Shown here: piece after piece, positions 15,945 to 24,818 of the stretch
Layout of the letters: the number at the start of each line of letters is the position of its first letter
Position numbering within the stretch: the first letter of the stretch is position 1
Assembly (NCBI RefSeq): GCF_002379095.1
Contig: NZ_NBZV01000044.1
Span: forward strand, 1-40,839
Direction of reading: 5' to 3'
Source: Polaromonas sp. AER18D-145
GTDB taxonomy: Bacteria > Pseudomonadota > Gammaproteobacteria > Burkholderiales > Burkholderiaceae_C
Length of the DNA stretch: 40,839 nt
The notes under the pieces: generated by a model
Seen by the model: only the letters and a program-made list of their open reading frames with translations
What the model was told of the DNA's origin: nothing
Databases searched by the model: none
Translations under genes and position numbers: made by a program

Positions 15945-18002
15945 ATGGATATCACCCAGTTTTACCAGGCATTTTTTGAGGAGGCCGACGAGTTGCTGGC
16001 CGAGATGGAGCTGCTGCTTCTGGGGCTCGATCTCGAGGCGCCGGACAGCGAACACCTCAATGCGATCTTTCGTGCCGCGCATTCGATCAAGGGCGGCGCA
16101 GCCACGTTTGGTTTTCTCGCGCTGACGGAGACCACACACCTGCTTGAAAACCTGTTCGACCGTGCGCGCCACGGCGAACTCAAACTGAACACCAGGCTGA
16201 TGGATGCCTTTCTGGAGACCAAAGACGTGCTGCAAAAACAAATGAGTGCCTACCGTGATGGCGGCGAACCTGACCGCGATACGGTCGCGCGAATCTGCGA
16301 AGTGCTGCGGCAACTGGCGGAGGAGGAGGGCGGATCGGCTGCCGGCGCTGCAGCAGCCCCGGCGCAGGCGGTGGCTGCCGTGCCGGCGCCGGCCCCGCCT
16401 GTAGCCGAGGCGGCTGCCGCCTCGGACGGGCGGACGCTGAAAGTGCGTTTCAGCAAAGTCTCCGAAGGCGATTGCCGGGTGCTCAGCGAGGAGCTGGCCA
16501 ATCTGGGACAGGTGATCGCGCAAACCCAGACGGAGGACAGCTTGAGCATCTGGCTCAAGACCACCTGTGATGCCGATGACATCATCGCCGTTTGCTGTTT
16601 CATCATCGAGGCCGATCAGATGGAAATCAGCACGGAGCCCCTGGCCGCGCCCGATGCCGCAGCGGCGGCCCCGGACGCCAGCGTCCCGGCGAGCCGGGCT
16701 GTTTCCCCTGAGCCGTCTGCGCTCACACCGGCTCCTGCCAAGCCCGCCGCGGGTGCTGCCACGGTGGCGGTGGCCGGGAGTGCCAAGGAGTCCAGTTCCA
16801 TTCGGGTGGATGTCGAAAAAGTCGACCAGATCATCAACCTGGTCGGGGAGCTCGTGATCACCCAGTCGATGCTGACGCAGACCGCTTCGACGCTGGACCC
16901 GGTGCTGCACGAGCGCCTGCTCAGCGGCATGGGCCATCTGGAGCGCAATGCCCGGGATCTGCAGGAATCGGTGATGTCGATCCGGATGATGCCCATGGAC
17001 TATGTCTTCAGTCGCTTTCCGCGCCTGATCCGCGACCTGTCGGCCAAGCTCGGCAAGCAGGTGCAGCTGATCACGGTTGGCAAGGAAACGGAGCTGGACA
17101 AGAGCCTGATCGAGCGGATCATCGACCCGATCACCCACCTGGTCCGCAACAGCCTGGACCATGGCATCGAAAGTCCCGAGCAACGCATTTTCGCGGGCAA
17201 GGACCCGGTCGGTCGTCTGACCATGTCGGCACAGCACCAGGGCGGCAGCATCGTGATCGAGGTCAGGGACGACGGCGGCGGGCTGGTCCGGGAGAGGATT
17301 CTGGCCAAGGCGATCCAGCAGGGCATGGCGATCAGCGAGACCATTTCCGATGATGAAGTCTGGCAGCTGATTTTCGCGCCCGGTTTTTCCACGGCAGAGG
17401 CCGTGACGGACGTGTCCGGTCGCGGGGTGGGCATGGATGTCGTGAAACGCAATATCCACGAAATGGGGGGCCATGTGGAAATTGCGTCCGCGCAGGGCAA
17501 GGGAACGACCATCAGGATTGTCCTGCCGCTGACGCTGGCCATCCTCAACGGCATGTCGGTCAAGGTTGGCAAGGAAATCTACATTCTTCCGCTGAACTAC
17601 GTCATCGAATCCCTGCAACCGCTGGAAAAGGATGTCCACTCGATCACCAGCGACGAACATGTCATGCATGTACGCGGCGAATACCTGGCGCTGATCGAGC
17701 TGCACAAGCTGTTCGGGGTCGCCGATGCGGTGAGCCATCCGATGCAGGGCATCGCTGTCATCGTGCAGGCTGACGGAACGCGTTTTGCGCTGCTGGTGGA
17801 TCAACTGGTCGGCCAGCATCAGGTGGTGGTCAAGAACCTGGAAACCAACTACCGCAAGGTGCCGGGCATTTCCGCTGCAACGATTCTGGGCGACGGCAAC
17901 GTGGCGCTGATCATTGATGTCGTGGCCGTGCAGCGGATCAACCGCGAAAAGGCAGGCCAGCGGGGCTCGAAGCGTCAGGGGCCCGAGCAAAAACCTGGCT
18001 GA
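15945..18002 (+). CDS. cheA: Chemotaxis sensor histidine kinase CheA
   Basis: The protein has 685 residues and is complete. The HPt domain contains phospho-His46 in AAHSIKGGAATFGF. An Ala/Pro linker and a CheY-binding-like P2 region follow (about 165-230). The dimerisation domain begins VDKIINLVGEL-like at about 290. The ATPase domain has the N box HLVRNSLDHGIE, G1 VRDDGGGLV and G2 DVSGRGVGMDVV. The CheW-like P5 domain ends the protein. CheA phosphorylates CheY in response to receptors. No cheW, cheR, cheB or receptor gene lies in this window, so the rest of the pathway must be elsewhere. Confidence 0.97.
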   Translation: MDITQFYQAFFEEADELLAEMELLLLGLDLEAPDSEHLNAIFRAAHSIKGGAATFGFLALTETTHLLENLFDRARHGELKLNTRLMDAFLETKDVLQKQMSAYRDGGEPDRDTVARICEVLRQLAEEEGGSAAGAAAAPAQAVAAVPAPAPPVAEAAAASDGRTLKVRFSKVSEGDCRVLSEELANLGQVIAQTQTEDSLSIWLKTTCDADDIIAVCCFIIEADQMEISTEPLAAPDAAAAAPDASVPASRAVSPEPSALTPAPAKPAAGAATVAVAGSAKESSSIRVDVEKVDQIINLVGELVITQSMLTQTASTLDPVLHERLLSGMGHLERNARDLQESVMSIRMMPMDYVFSRFPRLIRDLSAKLGKQVQLITVGKETELDKSLIERIIDPITHLVRNSLDHGIESPEQRIFAGKDPVGRLTMSAQHQGGSIVIEVRDDGGGLVRERILAKAIQQGMAISETISDDEVWQLIFAPGFSTAEAVTDVSGRGVGMDVVKRNIHEMGGHVEIASAQGKGTTIRIVLPLTLAILNGMSVKVGKEIYILPLNYVIESLQPLEKDVHSITSDEHVMHVRGEYLALIELHKLFGVADAVSHPMQGIAVIVQADGTRFALLVDQLVGQHQVVVKNLETNYRKVPGISAATILGDGNVALIIDVVAVQRINREKAGQRGSKRQGPEQKPG

Positions 18003-18027
18003 TCCTCACACGTCGCCCAGCCAGGTT
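17992..18027 (+). other. Inverted repeat spanning the cheA stop codon
   Basis: AACCTGGCTG at 17992-18001 is repeated inverted as CAGCCAGGTT at 18018-18027, ten perfect pairs with a 16-base loop. No T run follows, so it is at best an atypical transcription end or an mRNA 3' stabiliser for the flhDC-mot-che transcript. Confidence 0.4.
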
Positions 18028-18230
18028 GGCCGTACGTCCAGCCCGGCGGTGAGGCAGTCTCGCCAGCGCGGACGCCTGCGGACCGGTTGGGACGCATGAC
18101 CGGCATATTGGCCGTTCCAGGGTGGCCGGAGAACCACGGTACCATGGCGGGTGATTTCAGTCTACAAGTATCAAATACGCTGGAATAGTGAAATTTATGA
18201 ACAAATCCATCAAAATGCGCCATTTGCCGG

Positions 18231-18896
18231 ATGCCAACCTTTCCGGGTTTTCTCGTGACGCGTGACCCCCAATCTTTGGGGAGCGCCATCCCGGCGAAAG
18301 AGTTCTCCAGTGACGACTACTGCGGCACCACCTATGCTGCCAAGTTGCTGGGGCTGTCGGTGGCCACGGTGCAGTCGCTGGTTGAAAGGGGAGAGATTCC
18401 GGCCTGGAAAACGCTGGGCGGCCATCGCCGGCTGTCCCTGCGTGCGCTCAACACCTATCTGAAGAAACACAGCCCGCAAGTTGCCCAAGCTGACCCGGAT
18501 CCCCGGCAGCGTCTGAGTGTCCTGGTGGTGGAAGACGAAGAGTTGACCCGCGAGCTGTACCTGGCCCATTTCGATGAATGGGACCTGGCGATGGACTGCA
18601 CCTTCATGCCGTCGGCTATGGAAGCGCTGATGGACATTGCCAGCATGCGGCCAGACTTGCTGATCACCGATCTGAACATGCCCGGCGTCGATGGCATCGA
18701 GATGCTGCGCAGCATCAAGCGCAACCAGCAACTGGCCGCCATGCAGATCCTGGTGATCAGCGGTTTGTCCCAGGAAGCCATCCAGGCCAGGGGCGGCCTT
18801 CCGCCCGACGCCCATTTTCATGGCAAACCGATCAATTTTGACTGGTTGCAAGGGTACGTGACCGCCCTGGTCGGGGCCAATCGCAAATGGCGCTGA
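18231..18896 (+). CDS. Response regulator with N-terminal MerR/excisionase-type HTH fused to a receiver domain
   Basis: The protein has 221 residues. Residues about 33-78 form a MerR/Xis-type winged helix (TTYAAKLLGLSVATVQSLVE, then GGHRRLSLRALNTYLKK). Residues about 95-215 form a receiver domain with Glu101, Asp102, phospho-acceptor Asp147 (LLITDLNMPGVDG) and Lys199 (HGKPI). The order is reversed from most response regulators, in which the receiver comes first. No kinase is adjacent except CheA, 230 bases upstream. ATG at 18231 is used; GTG at 18252 is possible and leaves both domains intact. It lacks a clear ribosome-binding site. Targets are unknown; control of motility or surface behaviour is a guess from position. 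Confidence 0.88.
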   Translation: MPTFPGFLVTRDPQSLGSAIPAKEFSSDDYCGTTYAAKLLGLSVATVQSLVERGEIPAWKTLGGHRRLSLRALNTYLKKHSPQVAQADPDPRQRLSVLVVEDEELTRELYLAHFDEWDLAMDCTFMPSAMEALMDIASMRPDLLITDLNMPGVDGIEMLRSIKRNQQLAAMQILVISGLSQEAIQARGGLPPDAHFHGKPINFDWLQGYVTALVGANRKWR

Positions 18897-18956
18897 TACG
18901 GCCCTGATGCGGTAGGTCGCTGGCTGGTTGGCGCCCGTTTTCGTCAATTGACAGCC

Positions 18957-18978
18957 GACGCCCGCTGAGCCGGGCGTC
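18957..18978 (+). terminator. Possible terminator between convergent genes
   Basis: GACGCCCG at 18957-18964 pairs perfectly with CGGGCGTC at 18971-18978 around a six-base loop. CCTTTCG follows, a weak T tract. It lies 60 bases after the stop of the fused response regulator and 21 bases before the end of the opposing hydrolase gene, so it may serve either strand. Confidence 0.45.
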
Positions 18979-18998
18979 CCTTTCGGGGGGGTGGCGCT

Positions 18999-20066
18999 TC
19001 AGGCTGGTTCAAACCGGTAAATGCCGTCGTCGCCCAGCCGGCGCTGCAGCCGGCCTTCAAACCACAAGGTGTGCAGATGCGCCACGGCCTCGCCCATGGC
19101 GAAGGTGGTCTGGTGCAGGTCCAGGACACGCTTGAACATCACCGGCAGGATGTCGGCGCCGCTGCAGGGGCTGGCCTGGCAGGCTTGCATGACCTCGGCC
19201 AAGCGGTCGCGGTGATGCTCGTGCAGCTGCGCAATCCGTGTGTGCAGGCCCCGGAAGGGCTTGCCGTGCGAGGGCAGGGTCAGCGTATCGGCATGCAGGG
19301 GCGCGAACTTGTCGATGGACTGCAAAAACAGGGTCAGCGGGTTGGATTCGGGCTCGGTGTCGTACACGCTGACATTGGTCGAGATGCGCGGCAACACCAT
19401 GTCACCGCTGATCAGCGTGTGTGTTTCGGCGCAGTGCAGCGCGATGTGTTCGGGTGCATGGCCGTAGCCGCTGATGCAGGTCCAGCGGCGCCCGCCGATG
19501 GTGATGGCCTGGCCGTCCATCATGCGGTGGAAGCGGGCGGGAACGTCGGGCACCAGGCCCGGGTAGTAGTTGGCGCGCGCCCGGATCATGGCCAGTGACT
19601 CGGGGTCTGTCAGCCCGTGCGAGGCAAAAAAGCCGGCTGCGCTTTCGCCGCCGAAGCCGTTGCTGCTCTGCGTGGCGAGGCGGGCCGTGTGGTAGTCGGT
19701 GGCGCTGATCCACAGCGGCGCGTTCCAGCGCTGGCACAGCCAGTGCGCCAGGCCGATGTGGTCCGGGTGCATGTGCGTCACGATGACCCGCAGAATCGGC
19801 AAGCCTTCCAGCTCGCCGGCAAAAATCTGCTCCCACTGCGCCTTGGCCTCGTCCTTGCTGATGCAGCAGTCCACCACGGTCCAGCCGGGCACGCTGCCCG
19901 CGGGGCCGGGCAACTCGTCGCGCAGCAGCCACAGGTTGATGTGGTCCAGCGCAAAGGGCAGGCGCATGCGCAGCCACTTGACGCCCGGGGCGACCTCCAG
20001 GGCGCCGCCGGACGGCGGCAGGGCATCGCCGAAAGGGTAGAGCAGCTGGGCTTCCTGTGGATTCAT
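18999..20066 (-). CDS. Metallo-beta-lactamase-fold hydrolase with C-terminal winged helix
   Basis: The protein has 355 residues. The metal-binding motif HMHPDH is at residues 98-103. Further ligands are in GHAPEHIAL, SGDMVL and SHGKPF, the pattern of the glyoxalase II-like MBL superfamily. The last about 70 residues look like the winged-helix tail common in this subgroup (AVAHLHTLWFEGRLQRRL). The likely role is hydrolysis of a thioester or lactone; the substrate is unknown. It is divergent from the LiuR-like regulator gene with a palindromic operator between them, so it probably belongs to the same acyl-CoA catabolic regulon. Confidence 0.9.
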   Translation of the reverse strand: MNPQEAQLLYPFGDALPPSGGALEVAPGVKWLRMRLPFALDHINLWLLRDELPGPAGSVPGWTVVDCCISKDEAKAQWEQIFAGELEGLPILRVIVTHMHPDHIGLAHWLCQRWNAPLWISATDYHTARLATQSSNGFGGESAAGFFASHGLTDPESLAMIRARANYYPGLVPDVPARFHRMMDGQAITIGGRRWTCISGYGHAPEHIALHCAETHTLISGDMVLPRISTNVSVYDTEPESNPLTLFLQSIDKFAPLHADTLTLPSHGKPFRGLHTRIAQLHEHHRDRLAEVMQACQASPCSGADILPVMFKRVLDLHQTTFAMGEAVAHLHTLWFEGRLQRRLGDDGIYRFEPA

Positions 20067-20087
20067 CTTGTAAGATCGCCGGTTGGA

Positions 20088-20110
20088 TTGACGTTTACGT
20101 TAACGTAAGC
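20088..20110. promoter_or_regulatory. LiuR-type operator between the MBL hydrolase and merR genes
   Basis: TTGACGTTTACG is followed by TTAACGTAAGC. The core TTACGTTAACGTAA at 20095-20108 is a perfect 14-base palindrome, and the left side equals the left half of the operator at 20591-20612. It lies 21 bases before the start of the MBL gene (minus strand) and 68 bases before the regulator start, so it can control both directions. Confidence 0.75.
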
Positions 20111-20178
20111 TTGATGTCTGCATTACACCCGAATTAGCTAGCGGCTTCACGAGGGCCCTGTCACCAGGGTTTCACCAC

Positions 20179-20583
20179 ATGGCAACCACGACCACGCATT
20201 CCATCAGCGATCTGGCCAAAGAGTTCGACCTGACCACACGCGCCATCCGTTTCTACGAAGACATGGGCCTGTTGCAGCCGCAGCGCGAGGGGCCCGGCGG
20301 GCGCAACCGCGTGTACAGCGCGCGCGACCGCACGCGGCTCAAGCTGACCCTGCGCGCCAAGCGCCTGGGGCTGAGCCTGTCCGAGGCCAAGGAAATCATC
20401 GACACCTACGACAGCCCGCGCGACACCGGCCCGCAGCTGAAGAAATTCCTGGCCGTGCTGGCCCAGCACCGCAAGCAGCTGGAGGAACAGATGGCCGACC
20501 TGCAGGCCAATCTGGAAGAGGTCCGGCTCCATGAAAAGGAAGCCCGCGCCCTGCTGGCCAAGACGGCCAAAACCGCAAAATAG
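20179..20583 (+). CDS. liuR: MerR-family transcriptional regulator, LiuR-like
   Basis: The protein has 134 residues. The MerR winged helix (SISDLAKEFDLTTRAIRFYE, then YSARDRTRLKLTLRAKRLGL) occupies residues 1-75. A long antiparallel coiled-coil dimerisation helix (LAVLAQHRKQLEEQMADLQA) ends the protein. There is no cysteine effector domain, in line with acyl-CoA-type effectors rather than metals. LiuR controls leucine and isovalerate degradation in many Proteobacteria. Here isovaleryl-CoA dehydrogenase is two genes downstream and matching palindromes lie on both sides of the gene, which supports autoregulation and local control. The gene symbol is by analogy. Confidence 0.85.
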   Translation: MATTTTHSISDLAKEFDLTTRAIRFYEDMGLLQPQREGPGGRNRVYSARDRTRLKLTLRAKRLGLSLSEAKEIIDTYDSPRDTGPQLKKFLAVLAQHRKQLEEQMADLQANLEEVRLHEKEARALLAKTAKTAK

Positions 20584-20590
20584 GCCATAA

Positions 20591-20612
20591 TTGACGTTTA
20601 CGTAAACGTCAA
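20591..20612. promoter_or_regulatory. Perfect 22-base palindromic operator of the liu operon
   Basis: The half TTGACGTTTAC at 20591-20601 is followed directly by its exact reverse complement GTAAACGTCAA at 20602-20612. It lies 8 bases after the regulator stop and 13 bases before the thioesterase ATG, overlapping a possible -10 (CATAAT, 20586-20591). Its match to the site at 20088 and its position make it the probable binding site for the LiuR-like protein. Confidence 0.82.
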
Positions 20613-20625
20613 CCAGGAACCGGCC

Positions 20626-21087
20626 ATGGAACTACCCCATTTCGAGCCCAAGGACGAGGGCTATGCGGCCCGCGTGCAGGACAGTTTTGCACGCCAGGGC
20701 GCCATGGCCACGCTGGGGGCCGCGCTGGCCGGCATAGAGCCCGGCCGGGTGGTCATCGAGCTCGATTGGGCGGCCGGCCTGAGCCAGCAGCATGGTTTTC
20801 TGCATGCCGGCATGGTGGCCACGGCGCTCGACTCGGCCTGCGGTTACGCCGGCTTCACGCTCATGCCGCTGGACGCCGGCGTGCTGACCATCGAATACAA
20901 GATCAACCTGCTTGCCCCCGCCAAAGGCCAACGTTTCCGCATGGTCGGGCAGGTGATCAAGCCCGGACGCACCGTGACCGTGACCGAGGGGCGCGCCTAC
21001 GCCATCGACAACGGCCGCGAAAAACTCATTGCCACCATGGGCGCGACGCTGATGACCATCACCGGCCGCGACGACGTGAAAAACTGA
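20626..21087 (+). CDS. PaaI-family acyl-CoA thioesterase (hotdog fold)
   Basis: The protein has 153 residues. The hotdog signature [20 protein letters not shown] (about residues 50-69) is typical of PaaI-type thioesterases, with the His-Gly and the Asp of the central helix. Such enzymes hydrolyse acyl-CoA esters and may relieve CoA trapping. It is the first gene after the perfect LiuR-type palindrome, starting at ATG 20626 with AGGAA upstream, and 20 bases before isovaleryl-CoA dehydrogenase. Its substrate here is likely a short branched or linear acyl-CoA, by context only. Confidence 0.9.
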   Translation: MELPHFEPKDEGYAARVQDSFARQGAMATLGAALAGIEPGRVVIELDWAAGLSQQHGFLHAGMVATALDSACGYAGFTLMPLDAGVLTIEYKINLLAPAKGQRFRMVGQVIKPGRTVTVTEGRAYAIDNGREKLIATMGATLMTITGRDDVKN

Positions 21088-21107
21088 ACCCAGTCAAGGA
21101 GACCCTC

Positions 21108-22289
21108 ATGAACAACCTGCCCGGACTCAACTTCCAGCTCGGCGAAGACATTGACACGTTGCGCGACGCCGTGCGCGAATTTGCCCAGGCCGAAATCGCG
21201 CCGCGTGCCGCCGCCATCGACGCCAACGACCAGTTTCCCATGGACCTCTGGCAGAAAATGGGCAGCCTGGGCGTGCTCGGCATCACCGTCAGCGAGGAGT
21301 ACGGCGGCGCCAACATGGGCTACCTGGCCCACATGATCGCGATGGAGGAAATCAGCCGTGCCAGCGCCTCCGTCGGCCTGTCCTACGGCGCGCACAGCAA
21401 CCTGTGCGTCAACCAGATCAAGCGCAACGGCACCGAAGCGCAGCGCCAGAAATACCTGCCCAAACTGATCAGCGGCGAACATGTCGGCGCGCTGGCCATG
21501 AGCGAGCCCGGCGCCGGCAGCGACGTCATCAGCATGAAGCTGAAAGCCGAAGACAAGGGCGGTTATTACCTGCTCAACGGCAGCAAGATGTGGATCACCA
21601 ACGGCCCCGACGCCGACACGCTGGTGGTGTATGCCAAGACCGAGCCCGAACTCGGCGCGCGCGGCGTCACCGCCTTTCTGATCGAAAAAGGCATGAAGGG
21701 CTTTTCGGTCGCGCAGAAACTCGACAAGCTGGGCATGCGCGGCTCGCACACCGGCGAGCTGGTGTTCAGCAATGTCGAGGTGCCGGCGCAGAACATCCTG
21801 GGCGGCCTCAACGGTGGCGCCAAGGTGCTCATGAGCGGGCTGGACTACGAACGTGCGGTGCTCACCGGCGGGCCGCTGGGCATCATGCAGTCGGTCATGG
21901 ACAGCGTGATTCCCTATATCCATGACCGCAAGCAGTTCGGCACCAGCATCGGCGAGTTCCAGCTGATCCAGGGCAAGGTGGCCGACATGTACACCGTGCT
22001 GCAGGCCGGCCGATCCTTTGCCTACACCGTCGCCAAAAACCTCGATCTGCTGGGCACCGAGCATGTGCGCCAGGTGCGCAAGGACTGCGCGTCAGTCATT
22101 CTCTGGTGCGCCGAAAAAGCCACCTGGATGGCCGGCGAGGGCGTGCAGATTTTTGGCGGCAACGGCTACATCAACGACTACCCGCTGGGCCGCCTCTGGC
22201 GCGATGCCAAGCTGTATGAAATCGGCGCCGGCACCAGCGAGATCCGCCGCATGCTGATCGGGCGGGAGTTGTTTGCCGAAACCATGTAA
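21108..22289 (+). CDS. liuA: Isovaleryl-CoA dehydrogenase
   Basis: This FAD enzyme oxidises isovaleryl-CoA to 3-methylcrotonyl-CoA in leucine breakdown. The protein has 393 residues. The subfamily hallmarks are present: the catalytic Glu248 lies in [13 protein letters not shown], as in human IVD, and the usual acyl-CoA dehydrogenase C-terminal Glu position reads [12 protein letters not shown]. Flavin and substrate segments include [10 protein letters not shown] (131-140) and [13 protein letters not shown] at 21108 follows AAGGAG by six bases. The other liu genes (carboxylase subunits, hydratase, lyase) are not in this window. Confidence 0.95.
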   Translation: MNNLPGLNFQLGEDIDTLRDAVREFAQAEIAPRAAAIDANDQFPMDLWQKMGSLGVLGITVSEEYGGANMGYLAHMIAMEEISRASASVGLSYGAHSNLCVNQIKRNGTEAQRQKYLPKLISGEHVGALAMSEPGAGSDVISMKLKAEDKGGYYLLNGSKMWITNGPDADTLVVYAKTEPELGARGVTAFLIEKGMKGFSVAQKLDKLGMRGSHTGELVFSNVEVPAQNILGGLNGGAKVLMSGLDYERAVLTGGPLGIMQSVMDSVIPYIHDRKQFGTSIGEFQLIQGKVADMYTVLQAGRSFAYTVAKNLDLLGTEHVRQVRKDCASVILWCAEKATWMAGEGVQIFGGNGYINDYPLGRLWRDAKLYEIGAGTSEIRRMLIGRELFAETM

Positions 22290-22335
22290 GCCGTCCATGC
22301 AAGCCTTGTCAGTCCCAGCAGGTGAAAATAGCAAC

Positions 22336-22992
22336 ATGACTTCCTCCATCCAAGACCTTTTCTCCCACAACCGCGCCTGGGCCGAGCAGATGGAGCGTGA
22401 TCGCCCCGGCTTTTTCACCAAACTCGTCAAGCAGCAAAAGCCCAAGTACATGTGGATTGGCTGCTCCGACAGTCGCGTGCCGGCCAACCAGATCACCGGC
22501 CTGGAGCCGGGCGAGGTGTTTGTGCACCGCAACGTGGCCAACATCGTGGTGCACTCCGACCTCAACGCCCTGTCGGCCATCCAGTTCGCGGTGGACATGC
22601 TCAAGGTCGAACACATCATGGTGGTGGGCCACTACGGTTGCGGCGGCGTGCAGGCGGCGCTGGACGGCGCGCGCATCGGCCTGGCCGACAACTGGATACG
22701 CCACATCCAGGACGTGCGCCATCGCCACCGCCAGCTGCTCGACAGCCTGCCCGAGGCCTTGCGCGCCGACGCGCTGTGTGACCTCAATGTGATCGAGCAG
22801 GTGGTCAACGTCTGCGTCAGCACCGTCATGGTCGATGCCTGGGCCAAGGGCCAGAAGGTCAGCATCCATGGCTGGGCCTTCGGCGTCAACGACGGGCTGT
22901 TGCAGGACCTGAGCATGACCATCTCCGACCCTGCCGACATGGACACGCTGTACCGTGCCGCGGTGGACCGCGTCTGGGACACGAGACGGTAA
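22336..22992 (+). CDS. can: Beta-class carbonic anhydrase
   Basis: The enzyme interconverts CO2 and bicarbonate. The protein has 218 residues with zinc ligands Cys43, Asp45, His99 and Cys102 (WIGCSDSRVPA and GHYGCGG), matching E. coli Can ligands 42, 44, 98 and 101. That register supports ATG at 22336; in-frame ATGs at 22273 and 22297 would add unconserved residues, the first overlapping liuA. In this operon it may supply bicarbonate for biotin-dependent methylcrotonyl-CoA carboxylase, an inference. aceK starts six bases after its stop. Confidence 0.95.
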   Translation: MTSSIQDLFSHNRAWAEQMERDRPGFFTKLVKQQKPKYMWIGCSDSRVPANQITGLEPGEVFVHRNVANIVVHSDLNALSAIQFAVDMLKVEHIMVVGHYGCGGVQAALDGARIGLADNWIRHIQDVRHRHRQLLDSLPEALRADALCDLNVIEQVVNVCVSTVMVDAWAKGQKVSIHGWAFGVNDGLLQDLSMTISDPADMDTLYRAAVDRVWDTRR

Positions 22993-22998
22993 ACAAAC

Positions 22999-24810
22999 AT
23001 GTTTCCGCAGCGCCTCGACTCGCCGCTTGCCTACGACATCGCCAAGGCGATGATGGACGGCTTCAACCGGCATTACCAGCTGTTCCGTACCGAGTCGGCG
23101 CGCGCCAAACACCGCTTTGAAACCGCGGACTGGCACGGCCAGCAGCGGGCGCAGCGCGAGCGCATCGAGTTCTACGACCTGCGGGTGCGCGAGGCCTCGA
23201 CCCGGCTGGAGCGCGAGTTCAAGGCGGGCGAGCAGTCCATGGACGTCTGGCACCAGGTCAAGCTGCACTACATCGGGCTGCTGGTCGACCATCACCAGCC
23301 CGAGCTGGCCGAGACCTTTTTCAATTCGGTTACCACCAAGATCCTGCACCGCAGCTATTTCCAGAACGACTTCATTTTTGTCCGGCCGGCCATCAGCACC
23401 GAGTACATCGAAAACGACGAGCCCGCCGCGCGGCCCACCTACCGGGCCTACTACCCCCAGCGCGACACCCTGCACAGCCACCTGGTCCGGCTGGTCAACG
23501 ATTTCGAGCTGCACATCGAGTTTGAAGACCTGGCGCGCGACGCCGCCTACGTGGTCGAGGAGCTGGGCGGCCGGCTCGGCGACGTCAAACTGCGCGCCAA
23601 CTTCCAGATCCAGGTGCTCTCGGGCCTGTTCTTTCGCAACAAGGGCGCCTACATCGTCGGCAAGCTGATCAACGGCTTCAACGAGCTGCCCTTTGCCCTG
23701 CCGCTGCTGCACGCGAAATCGGGCAAGCTGGCGATTGATGCCGTGCTGATCGGCGAAGACGACCTGCTGATCCTGTTCAGTTTTGCCCGGGCCTACTTCA
23801 TGGTGGACATGGGCATTCCCTCGGCCTATGTGCAGTTCCTGCGCAGCATGATGCCGCGCATGCCGCGCGCCGAAATCTACAACGCGCTCGGCCTGGCCAA
23901 GCAGGGCAAGACGCTGTTCTACCGCGACTTCCTGTACCACCTGCGCCACTCGACCGACAAGTTCCGCATTGCCCCCGGCATCAAGGGCATGGTCATGCTG
24001 GTGTTCGACCTGCCGTCCTTTCCCTATGTGTTCAAGGTCATCAAGGACTACTACCCGCCGCAGAAAGACACCACGCGCGAGCAGATCAAGGCCAAGTACC
24101 TGCTGGTCAAGCAGCACGACCGGGTCGGCCGCATGGCCGACACGCAGGAGTACAGCGAGGTGGCCTTCCCGCGCGAACGTTTTGACGACGAGCTGATTGC
24201 CGAGATCGAGAAATTCGCGCCCAGCCAGCTCGAAATCAGCGACCGCGACGGCGACGGCAACATCGAGGTCATCATCAAGCATGTGTACATCGAGCGGCGC
24301 ATGATCCCGCTCAACATCTACCTGCAGGAAGCCTTCGACACCGGCGTGGACGAGCCGGCGGCGAAGGCGCAGATCGAACGCGCCGTGATCGAATACGGCA
24401 ACGCCATCAAGGACATGGTGGCGGCCAACATCTTCCCCGGCGACATGCTGTTCAAGAACTTCGGCATCACGCGCCACGGCAAGGTCGTGTTCTACGACTA
24501 CGACGAGATCGAATACCTCACCGACTGCAACTTCCGCAAGGTGCCCACGCCGCGCAACGAGGAAGAAGAGATGAGCGGCGAGGTCTGGTACTCGGTCGGG
24601 CCCCGGGATGTGTTTCCTGAAACCTTCGAGCCCTTCCTGCTGGGCAACGCCGCCGTGCGCGAGGTCTTCATGAAACACCACGCCGACCTGCTCGATGCCG
24701 CCTTCTGGCAGGGCCACAAGGAGCGCATTGCCGCAGGCCATGTGCACGACGTGTTTCCCTACGAGCGCGAGCGGCGTTTTGTGCGCAGGCACGCGGCGCA
24801 GAAAGCCTGA
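22999..24810 (+). CDS. aceK: Isocitrate dehydrogenase kinase/phosphatase AceK
   Basis: AceK phosphorylates and dephosphorylates isocitrate dehydrogenase, steering carbon between the TCA cycle and the glyoxylate bypass. The protein has 603 residues (E. coli 578). The ATP-binding region includes [10 protein letters not shown] and [14 protein letters not shown]; the catalytic region includes [13 protein letters not shown] and [15 protein letters not shown]. It is usually found with aceBA, but here it follows isovaleryl-CoA dehydrogenase and carbonic anhydrase. That is sensible because leucine catabolism yields acetyl-CoA and needs the bypass. Direct coupling is inferred from six-base spacing. 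Confidence 0.97.
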   Translation: MFPQRLDSPLAYDIAKAMMDGFNRHYQLFRTESARAKHRFETADWHGQQRAQRERIEFYDLRVREASTRLEREFKAGEQSMDVWHQVKLHYIGLLVDHHQPELAETFFNSVTTKILHRSYFQNDFIFVRPAISTEYIENDEPAARPTYRAYYPQRDTLHSHLVRLVNDFELHIEFEDLARDAAYVVEELGGRLGDVKLRANFQIQVLSGLFFRNKGAYIVGKLINGFNELPFALPLLHAKSGKLAIDAVLIGEDDLLILFSFARAYFMVDMGIPSAYVQFLRSMMPRMPRAEIYNALGLAKQGKTLFYRDFLYHLRHSTDKFRIAPGIKGMVMLVFDLPSFPYVFKVIKDYYPPQKDTTREQIKAKYLLVKQHDRVGRMADTQEYSEVAFPRERFDDELIAEIEKFAPSQLEISDRDGDGNIEVIIKHVYIERRMIPLNIYLQEAFDTGVDEPAAKAQIERAVIEYGNAIKDMVAANIFPGDMLFKNFGITRHGKVVFYDYDEIEYLTDCNFRKVPTPRNEEEEMSGEVWYSVGPRDVFPETFEPFLLGNAAVREVFMKHHADLLDAAFWQGHKERIAAGHVHDVFPYERERRFVRRHAAQKA

Positions 24811-24818
24811 GGGTGGCC

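Noticed and set aside
15579..17990. Very long open frame opposite cheA
   Set aside because: cheA has all five domains on the plus strand; the opposite frame is His/Arg/Asp-rich with no recognisable motif.
18957..18978. Hairpin as an operator of the fused response regulator
   Set aside because: It lies downstream of the gene between convergent stops, so a transcription end is the simpler reading.
22309..24792. Very long open frame on the strand opposite carbonic anhydrase and aceK
   Set aside because: It mirrors two clearly conserved genes with complete active sites. Long antisense frames are expected from GC-rich third positions.
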